Assembly: GCA_025062295.1 (NCBI GenBank)
Contig: JANXAJ010000002.1
Span: 60,635-124,634 of the forward strand
Direction of reading: 5' to 3'
Source of the DNA: Bacteroidia bacterium
GTDB lineage: Bacteria > Bacteroidota > Bacteroidia > SpSt-205
Length of the DNA: 64,000 nucleotides
The translations under genes and the position numbers were made by a program. Positions within the stretch are counted from its first letter, which is position 1. Each line of letters opens with the position of its first letter. A model generated the notes under the pieces. That model made no database searches. It was not told the DNA's origin and saw only the letters and a program-made list of their open reading frames with translations. This document shows, piece after piece, positions 9,055 through 17,600 of the stretch.

Positions 9055-12000
9055 ATGTGGGCTACTGTAGGACTGACCCTCTTATGGGCTCAGTCGCTGG
9101 TATGGGACCCTCTTCTTCCCGAGCTACCGCCCCATGAGCTTCTCTGGTTAGAGGGGCACTTCTCTCTCAAGGAGGTCAGTGCCCCCTCCTTTCGGGATAG
9201 CATAGGTGACTTTAGAGTATTGGTAGCTCGTCTCTCATGGGAATCAGGACAAGAATGGTATCCTTCTGATTGGGCTTTTCTATCTGAGCCTCTCTACGAG
9301 CGGGCTCGTCCTGTGCAGCAGCTTTATCTTTATCGGTGGCAGCTCCACCGCTCAGGACAGCGTCTGCGGATTCGGAGCGCCCCCCCTCTTTATAGGTTAG
9401 AGCGCTTGCCTCTCCTTTCTCAGCGCCAAAGTGAAGCTCGGTTTGCTACCCAGTCTGTTCTTGCAAGCGGCAGTTGGTATAAAGTCGCCACGGGTGAAGC
9501 AGGCATCTATCGCCTCACCTTTCAGACCCTTCAAGCACTGGGTATAGACCCTGCTACAATAGACCCCCGTCACCTCCGACTATATGGACAAAAGGGAGGA
9601 CCTCTCCCCCAGTCTAATAGGGAACCAGCCCCCGACGATCTGGTAGAAATTCCTCTGTATTTTCCTGGTGAAGAGGATGGACGCTGGGACCCGGGCGATA
9701 AAGCTTATTTCTGGGCGGAAAGCCCTCATGCATGGTATCCTCTTCCCCAGAATCCGCTTCGTCCTTACTTTCATCTTCGCAATCCTTATACTGATAGCTG
9801 TGCCTATTTTATCACCTTTGACCGAGGGCGAGGGGCTCGCATCTCCGAGGCCTCCCCTCCAAGCGGTTCTCCCAATCCCCGTTCCCAAGTCCTGACTCTC
9901 TTCTTTCATGAAAGGGAACTGACTTCACTTACGAAGTCGGGACGAGTGTGGCTCGGAGAGAATCTGAATACGCTCTCACCAACTCTATCCGTGCCGCTGC
10001 CTTTGCCCCCCAGTGATAGTGTGCGGTTACGGGTTCAGGTAGCTGCCAGCAGTCTCCTTCCGACACAGATGAGCATAAATCTGGGCTCAATAGGGCTTGG
10101 CACTATTTCTATTCCTCCTATCCCTGGTCCATCAGATAGCTATCAAGCTCAGTGGGGAGAACTTACAATGCTTCTGACGAACACTTCTCCTTCTCCCGTT
10201 CTTGGGGTTAGTTTTAGAGGGAGTGGACAAGGCTATTTAGACTTTATAGAGGCGATAGCGTGGCACCGATTGCGATATACAGGTGGGCAAATCATCTTCT
10301 ATGTGCCGCCAGGCGGGCTGTGGCAAGTCCAAGGGGAAGGGGATTTGCCCCCTTTTCTATGGGATGTAAGTGATGGGACAGCTCCTCGCACTCTCGCTCT
10401 TCAAGCCGAAGGAGGAGGATTCCGCTTCACGCTCATGGGCGATACCCTTCGTCGGCTATGTGCTTTTGAGCTGGAGGCAGCTTATGAGGTGCGTCCTATG
10501 GGTAGGGTTCCAAATCAGAATCTTCATGGCCTCCAGGGTCTGCGATTTATTGTCGCCACAACCCCCGCTCTGGGGACAATTGCATCCCGCTTCTGTGAGC
10601 TTCATCCTGAAGTCCCCTGCGGCGTCGTAACCACTGAAGCGCTCTACAATGAGTTTTCAGGCGGGCGTCCAGACATCTGTGCCCTCCGAAATTTTCTTCG
10701 GATGCTCTTCATAAGGGCTTCCACTCCCGAAGAGCGCCCTCAATACGTCCTTATTGTAGGGGCTGCCAGCTACAACTTCCGAGATCGGTCACCCCTACTT
10801 TTCCCCACCTATCAGAGTCGGGAGAGCTTCTACCCCCCTACGACTTATGGAAGTGATGACTTTTTTGGGTTTTTAGACGAAGCCGAGGGATTTTGGGGAG
10901 AAGGGGGACAGGCGGTATGGTATGATCCAAGAGACCAGCGCACTGAGACCCATCTTTTAGACCTTGCGATTTCACGAATCCCCGTAATGGAGCTGAAAGA
11001 TGTAGAGCACTATTTGGCAAAGCTGGCGGATTACCTTCATAATGCCACGGCAAGAGGCGACTGGCTTCAGAAGTTTATTCTTTTCTCTGACTATAAAGAT
11101 GGAGGCGAGCATACTCGTCAAGCAGAAGAAGTAGGGCGAGTAGTGGCAGAAGGACTTCCTTACTTAGATCAAGTCAAGCTCCACATAGATCGGTACCCGC
11201 CGCAGCCGAGAGCCTCTGGGCTGGTTTTTCCGCAAGCGCAGGAAGCCCTTATGGCTGCTTTGAATAGCGGTGCTTTCATCGCACACTATGTCGGACATGG
11301 AAATGAATATACGCTTCAAGGATTTGAATTCTTTCCTATCACGTCCGTGCGCCAGCTCCAGAATACTTATCGTTACCTTTTCTTTGTAACAGCGACCTGT
11401 GATTGGGGGAAGTGGGATGATCCATCTATCCGAAGTGGAGGGGTAGAAGCCCTTTTTCTCCCCATGAGAGGAGCGATCGGCCTTCTTACTTCTACTCGGA
11501 AGGTGTTTTCTAGTCTCAATTTTGCCTTGAGCCTCAATTTTTATGCAGACCTTATTGAACGCTACCAGCAGTCGGAGTTGATCTCTTTGGGAGATCTTAT
11601 GAGAGGTACGAAGAATCGGAGTTGGGGCGGGGCACTGGCTATCAATACGCGGTCTTTTGCTTTTTTGGGAGATCCTCTACTACCTCTTAGGATTCCTTCA
11701 TACCGAGTCATAATCACTCGCATTGGCGATAAAGCTCCTGATGACAATCAGCCGGATACCCTGCGAGCGCTACGAGCGATTTGGGTAGAAGGGGAAATCC
11801 GACGCAGGGATGGAACGCTTTTGACCGATTTTGATGGAGAAGCCACCATTCGGCTTTGGGATAAAGCAGTTCAAAGGCAGACGCTTGTGAGTCAAACCCT
11901 CTTCCTGAGTCAGGATATTCTCCTTTTCAGTGGAAAAGCCACGGTTCGGCAAGGACGATTCGCCCTTCGCTTTTACCTCCCCGTAGATATTCTCCCTCAG

Positions 12001-12762
12001 GCTGGACGCGGACGACTCTCTGTGTGGGTGCAAGGCAGAGATGGAAGTTCAGCTGCGGGGGCAGAACATCGGTTCGTCATATGCTGTGTAGATACCTTCC
12101 CTCCCTCCCTGCCACCTCCCCTCGTAAAGCTCTACATCAATGACACAAACTGGGTAGAGGGCGGACAGACCCATCCCAATCCTCTTCTAATCGGCCTCAT
12201 CTTTGATAGCTTAGGCATTAATCTCTCTGCTTTAGCTATTGGCCGTGAGCTGCGCGCTACTCTCAATGAACGAGATATTTTTCTGAGTGAATACTACCGC
12301 GCTCAGCCGGACCACCCTAATCAGGGAAAAGTTGAATATCGGTTTTCTAATTTACCATCAGGTTTATATCGCCTCCAACTTCGGGCTTACAATCTCGCTG
12401 GTCAAGAGGGACGAGCAGAGACTCGCTTTCATGTGGTTGAAACAGGCAAGCTCAAGCTAAGTCGTCTATTTAATTATCCAAATCCATTCACCACTTTCAC
12501 TCGCTTCTACTTTGAGCATAATCAGCCTGGGCAGCCCTTGGAAGCGAGGCTTTTCATCTATACCCTTTCAGGACGGCTTGTTCAGACTTTCAGTATGCCG
12601 ATCCCTCCTGGAAATATGCTTGTTCAGGACCTTGTGTGGGATGGACTGGATGCGTATGGGGACCGAGTAGGACGGGGCGTCTATCTTTACCGTTTGGAGG
12701 TTCGCAATCTCATCACAGGAGAGAGTGCCCATGCTGTAGAAAAACTGGTCATCCTTCGCTAA
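9055..12762 (+). CDS. porU: Type IX secretion system sortase PorU (C25 gingipain-like peptidase)
   Basis: Catalytic-region matches AHYVGHGNEYTLQGFEFF and FFVTATCDWGKWDDPSIRSGGVEALFLPMRGAIGLLTSTR; FlgD-like C-terminus. ATG at 9055 (ORF-track start at 8854 crosses the tRNA). Confidence 0.9.
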   Translation: MWATVGLTLLWAQSLVWDPLLPELPPHELLWLEGHFSLKEVSAPSFRDSIGDFRVLVARLSWESGQEWYPSDWAFLSEPLYERARPVQQLYLYRWQLHRSGQRLRIRSAPPLYRLERLPLLSQRQSEARFATQSVLASGSWYKVATGEAGIYRLTFQTLQALGIDPATIDPRHLRLYGQKGGPLPQSNREPAPDDLVEIPLYFPGEEDGRWDPGDKAYFWAESPHAWYPLPQNPLRPYFHLRNPYTDSCAYFITFDRGRGARISEASPPSGSPNPRSQVLTLFFHERELTSLTKSGRVWLGENLNTLSPTLSVPLPLPPSDSVRLRVQVAASSLLPTQMSINLGSIGLGTISIPPIPGPSDSYQAQWGELTMLLTNTSPSPVLGVSFRGSGQGYLDFIEAIAWHRLRYTGGQIIFYVPPGGLWQVQGEGDLPPFLWDVSDGTAPRTLALQAEGGGFRFTLMGDTLRRLCAFELEAAYEVRPMGRVPNQNLHGLQGLRFIVATTPALGTIASRFCELHPEVPCGVVTTEALYNEFSGGRPDICALRNFLRMLFIRASTPEERPQYVLIVGAASYNFRDRSPLLFPTYQSRESFYPPTTYGSDDFFGFLDEAEGFWGEGGQAVWYDPRDQRTETHLLDLAISRIPVMELKDVEHYLAKLADYLHNATARGDWLQKFILFSDYKDGGEHTRQAEEVGRVVAEGLPYLDQVKLHIDRYPPQPRASGLVFPQAQEALMAALNSGAFIAHYVGHGNEYTLQGFEFFPITSVRQLQNTYRYLFFVTATCDWGKWDDPSIRSGGVEALFLPMRGAIGLLTSTRKVFSSLNFALSLNFYADLIERYQQSELISLGDLMRGTKNRSWGGALAINTRSFAFLGDPLLPLRIPSYRVIITRIGDKAPDDNQPDTLRALRAIWVEGEIRRRDGTLLTDFDGEATIRLWDKAVQRQTLVSQTLFLSQDILLFSGKATVRQGRFALRFYLPVDILPQAGRGRLSVWVQGRDGSSAAGAEHRFVICCVDTFPPSLPPPLVKLYINDTNWVEGGQTHPNPLLIGLIFDSLGINLSALAIGRELRATLNERDIFLSEYYRAQPDHPNQGKVEYRFSNLPSGLYRLQLRAYNLAGQEGRAETRFHVVETGKLKLSRLFNYPNPFTTFTRFYFEHNQPGQPLEARLFIYTLSGRLVQTFSMPIPPGNMLVQDLVWDGLDAYGDRVGRGVYLYRLEVRNLITGESAHAVEKLVILR

Positions 12763-13448
12763 GCCCGGCGCATCCATGCGATCCCTATAACAAGTCCTGT
12801 AGGCCAGAGAAATCTATCAACTTGATGAATTGTCTGTAGGTAAATAAACCAGTCGCTCCGGATACCCTCCCTAAAGCGCAGCTCACCCTGTAACGCAAGA
12901 TTTAGAATCCAAGCAGGGATCACTTTCTCCACATCAGAGAGGCTTACGCGATTCCATTCTTGTATGGGCTGTCCATCGGGGGTAGAATATTCCAGCATCA
13001 GGGTTTGTCCTAAGAGCCGTAAGACTTGGGGACCCGCAGCTACAGCGAGAGCCTCTTTTTCATCGAAACTGAGGCGCCATAGCGCCTGAAGAAAGAGAAA
13101 ATGGGTATAGGTGCGAGATTGAGCAATCCCTGTAAGAGGGCGCCCACTGAGAGGAGAGATATAAACTGCACTATCCAAGAGAAGGCGGGCATGGCTCATC
13201 AAATAGCCGAAACCAGGCATAAAGGCATGATTGACACGGGCTTTGCCTCCAGTAAAGAGAGCAATCCTTCCGATAGCCCCGATTTCTACTGCAGGGCGAG
13301 CGAAAAATTGGGCGTAGTCGGTGCGGTACTGATATAGACTTACCCCTCCACGCACTCCAAATGCGCTGGTCTGACCCCATGCCAACCCTACAGCTCCAAA
13401 AATGAGGGCTTTCCAGCCCTTTCTTCTCTTGAGTAGGAGGCAAAGCAT
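12759..13448 (-). CDS. Putative outer-membrane protein of unknown function
   Basis: N-terminal hydrophobic signal, beta-strand-like alternation; ATG at 13448 preceded by TATCTTTG. Confidence 0.6.
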   Translation of the reverse strand: MLCLLLKRRKGWKALIFGAVGLAWGQTSAFGVRGGVSLYQYRTDYAQFFARPAVEIGAIGRIALFTGGKARVNHAFMPGFGYLMSHARLLLDSAVYISPLSGRPLTGIAQSRTYTHFLFLQALWRLSFDEKEALAVAAGPQVLRLLGQTLMLEYSTPDGQPIQEWNRVSLSDVEKVIPAWILNLALQGELRFREGIRSDWFIYLQTIHQVDRFLWPTGLVIGIAWMRRA

Positions 13449-13451
13449 TTT

Positions 13452-13459
13452 CAAAGATA
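13452..13459 (-). promoter_or_regulatory. TATCTTTG box 3 nt before OMP start
   Basis: CAAAGATA at 13452-13459; ATG at 13448. Confidence 0.6.
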
Positions 13460-13469
13460 CTCCAAGGGA

Positions 13470-14549
13470 TTAGGCAATCCATCCTCCGACTACTACATCG
13501 TCTCCTTCGTAAGCGACAGCCGCTTGGCCGGGAGTAATCGCTTTGACTCCCACCTGAAATACGACTCGGAGCTGCCCTCCTGAAGCCGAATACAACCATC
13601 CTTCATGTCCTGGATCCATATGGCGAATCTTGACAATTACTGGATACCCCTCTGCAGGTAGAGAAGGATATTTATGCCAGACAGGGTCCCGTATATATAG
13701 CTCGCGACGATAGAGATACTCTTCGGGTCCAATAACGATTGTATTCGTGTCGGGCTGAATCTCCACCACGTAGTGGGGAGTGCCTAAGGGAGGCAATCCT
13801 CGCCGTTGCCCAATGGTATAGAAGGGATACCCGTCATGAGTGCCAACAATATATCCTTCTACATGCCGGATCACCCCCCCTCGCAGCGCTTCCATTCGCT
13901 CAGGCCTGCGCTGAGATAGAAACTGACGATAATCACCTTCCGGAATAAAGCATATCTCATACGAATCTTTTTTGTAGGCTACTCGACTCAGCCCCCACTG
14001 AGCTGCCAGGTGTCTCACTTCTGATTTATACCTTTCTCCAAGGGGAAAGTGGGTCTGAGCTAAAACAGTCTGCGAGAGTCCCCATAAGACGTAGGACTGG
14101 TCCTTTGTTAAGTCTCGTGCTCGTCGGATGAAATAGCGCCCATTTTCATATCCAATGCGAGCGTAGTGTCCGGTCGCTATCCCATCGCACCGAAGGGCAG
14201 AAGCACGCCGCAGCAGAGCCTCCCATTTGATATGAGTGTTACAAAGAATGCAAGGGTTTGGAGTGCGCCCTGCTAAATATTCATTCACAAAGTGCTCTAT
14301 CACAGCTTCGCCGAATTCTCCCCGCAAATCCAGTACGTAGTGAGGAAACCCAAAACCAACCCCCACGCTCCGAGCATCATTAATGTCATCCAGATTACAG
14401 CAGCCTGTGTTTTTTCGTTGGCTCATTTCAGCCCGCTCATAGCTCCATGTTTTCATCGTCAGACCTATCACTTCATGCCCCGCCTGTTTGAGTAGCACAG
14501 CAGCCACACTGCTATCTACTCCTCCACTCATGGCGACAAGTATGCGCAT
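13470..14549 (-). CDS. mnmA: tRNA-specific 2-thiouridylase MnmA
   Basis: MRILVAMSGGVDSSVAAVLLKQAGHEVIGLTMKTW; NPCILCNTHIKW; DQSYVLWGLSQ; SYEICFIPEGDYRQFL. Confidence 0.96.
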   Translation of the reverse strand: MRILVAMSGGVDSSVAAVLLKQAGHEVIGLTMKTWSYERAEMSQRKNTGCCNLDDINDARSVGVGFGFPHYVLDLRGEFGEAVIEHFVNEYLAGRTPNPCILCNTHIKWEALLRRASALRCDGIATGHYARIGYENGRYFIRRARDLTKDQSYVLWGLSQTVLAQTHFPLGERYKSEVRHLAAQWGLSRVAYKKDSYEICFIPEGDYRQFLSQRRPERMEALRGGVIRHVEGYIVGTHDGYPFYTIGQRRGLPPLGTPHYVVEIQPDTNTIVIGPEEYLYRRELYIRDPVWHKYPSLPAEGYPVIVKIRHMDPGHEGWLYSASGGQLRVVFQVGVKAITPGQAAVAYEGDDVVVGGWIA

Positions 14550-14678
14550 CTCATGGCGGAGAACAATTTTGAACGGAGAGAAGATGGAATGATATTCCTC
14601 CCACCCTCCTTCTCATTTGGAAAACTCTGCGTAAGTACAACTTCTCTCCTGAGGATTGCCCTAATACAGATAGCTTCA

Positions 14679-14686
14679 TACCTTTG
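14679..14686 (+). promoter_or_regulatory. Bacteroidota -7-like box TACCTTTG, 8 nt before ATG of giant surface protein
   Basis: Exact TAnnTTTG; TTG at 14656-14658 lies 20 nt upstream, matching the -33 element spacing. Confidence 0.75.
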
Positions 14687-14694
14687 CATTGAAT

Positions 14695-17600
14695 ATGCAA
14701 CGCGCCTTCGTATTCTTTCTCGCCATAGCTCCTGGGCTATGGGGCGGCTTGCTTGCTCAGCTCAACGGAAGTGCAGACTATTTCGTAAATGGAACTTCTA
14801 ACCCCTCTGCTCGACAGTTTGCCACCTTAGATGAAGCATTTACTGCTTTAGAGAATCAAGGTGTAGATGGCTCCCAAGGACCTATCAATATCCGAGTGGT
14901 GGACGGCTATAATCCAGCTAGCGAGCCTTCCACCATCCATCTGGAAGGATACGAATGTATCGGGGGTTCATGCCCTCCAGTGAATGTATATGTAGAAGTT
15001 TCTTCCCTTGCTACGATTTCAAAAGCGCCGGTTTTAGCCGCACGCTATGTACTCCGCTTGGGCGGAAGCACAAATCCATCTCGGAATCTTATCAATTTTC
15101 GTCTATATGGACGGGGAAAGCTCCGTCTCGTAGAGACTACCCCCTTGCCAAATGCGACAGCTGTCTTAGGTATCACGCCAGGCCCCTCCCAGATCATTCA
15201 AAGCGTAGTTATAGACAGCCTACTCATAGATGGTAATCTACGCACAGAAACTTTTGCTGGCATTTATGTGGGGGATCATGCTACCCTTCCCTCCCCTGTA
15301 TCCCCTACAGCCGAAGTGCGCAACCTTGTCATTTCCAACTGCCAGATTGTGGCTGCTCGTCATGGAATCTACCTTCAGGGACGACGAGTGATTAGTCCTC
15401 AGGTAATAGGGTGCACCGTAGGGATACCAGAGCCGGTTCCAAATACGTCAAATACTGACCGTTCATTTGGAGGCTTCAGCGGAGCCTCCTCTGCAGGAGG
15501 AATTTACTTCGCTGGTACCTCAGGAGGCCTCATCGCACAGAATATCATCAGAAATTCCCTTCAAAACACAACTCCCTCAGATCCTGGCTTTGCAGGCATC
15601 ATCGCCGATACGGTTAGTAACCTTATCATAGAGCGAAATCGTATCTATAATATTCGCTATACAGGTACTGGTGGCTACGGATGTACAGGCATCCGCGTCA
15701 ATGCCCTCGGAGCTTCTCCTGCAAATGTTACCATAAGAAATAACTTCATCAGCCGAATAGGTGGGGATGGGGATAATACCACCTCTACTTTTCTCCACTG
15801 GATGGTTACAGGGATTGCTATACATGCTACCGCTTCAAATGGGAATGTAGGCGTTCAAATTATTCATAACACGATTCACCTTTTCAATGATAGCGATCCG
15901 AGTTATGGTCCAAGTGATGCGGGAACCAGTGAGCCTCTCGGCTTTACAAATAGCGTGGTTACAGGCATTGTAACCTCCAGTAATGTTACGGGTGGCGTTA
16001 ACCTCTTTGGGAATATTATCCAGAACACTCACCGTCGTCGTGCGACAAATGCAAGGGCTTTCGGGGTTATAATTATCGCTCCGCTTGCTTCATGGAGCGG
16101 CTTTTTTGAGCTTAACTACAATGCTTACCTGATTGAATCTACTTCAGCTGGGGGCGACTTCATAGGTCGGGTAGGGACGACCACCTATGCCACTTTAGCT
16201 GACTGGCAGGGCATTTTAGGCTTTTCACCTGATCTAAATAGCATCTCTCTCTTTGCTGAGGTGCCTTTTTTGAGCAACTATGACCTTCATATAAATCCCA
16301 CCTCAGCCACTCAAGTCATCAATGCAGGCGATGCTGCCTACAATGGGGTGCTAAATGATTTTGATGGGCAGTCTCGTCCGCTTCCGAATCCTGGTCCTGG
16401 AGCGAATGGCGATTTGGGGACTAGGCCAGATATTGGTGCAGATGAAGTGGATGGGACAGCAGTTCAATGCTTTGCGGCGGTTCAAGCGCCAGAGATTCAG
16501 ATACTTACTCCTCCAAACGCTGGCACGGCCTACATTTGGGGCTCAGTCATTCAAGTCGGCTTAGCCCCGGCTTCCCCCACGCCTGTGGGGCTTCTGCGAT
16601 GGATATATTCGCTGGATGGAGGTACTACTTGGATCGTTGGAAGGCGTATCCGAGCTTTTCCTGCCACATTTTCTCTCCCCCCCTTCACTCCACCTACCTA
16701 TACCGCCACCCTCCTACTGGGAGTTCGGGCAGAAAATATTCCAAACTGCCTTCCCCTTCTTTCAGATGATTCTGACAATCCCGTGCCAATCAGTTTGACT
16801 GACCGTCCTGGCAATCGCCTTGCTACTGCGATTCCTATTACCCTCACCTACAATGCTGCTACTCAGCGGTGGCAGGCAACTATCGCTGATAGTCTCAATG
16901 GGCCTGCTATGAGCAATGAATACGGTGTCTCGGGAGCTACAGGTTTTACTCATCCGCCCCGTGGGAGCGGTTCTGTTGAGCTTTTTTATCGCCTTCGCCT
17001 TCCTGCGTGTTTAGATTCTCTCATCCTAAATACTTGTAATGAGGTGCCAGGATTTTTCACAGGGTTTGATACTTATGTTGGGGTAATTAACTTGACGCTC
17101 CCTGATACGACAGCCGATGACGATCAAGGCTCGACTACTTGCACTAGCACTCAGCTTCCAAGCTACGCTTTCCGAGGATTTACCTCTCAAATCCAACTCA
17201 TTGGCAGAGCCTCATCGGCACAGATGCGCCCTTTCACAGAGTCGGGCTCTTCCCCTACTCGGGACACGATGCGACTAGCCCGTGGTGATGAACTAATTGT
17301 GATTGTGGAGGCATATTCCTCTTTTACCTCCCCCGGTCGCTTCTTACTTACCATAGAGGGCTACGGCAATCCTGTCCGAGCGAAACCGAACCTTGGACCT
17401 GATGTGGAGGTATGTGAGGATGGAGCTAACTCTCTATCCTTGAATGCTACGACGACTGGGGCTACTACTTATGAATGGGTAGTCAATGGCTCGGTTGTTT
17501 CTGGTGCCACCGGACCCACTTATGCTCTTCCTCTCACGCCCGGGACTTGGACTGTAATCGCTCGGGCTATTTTTACAAATGCTCGCGGCACCCTCAATGG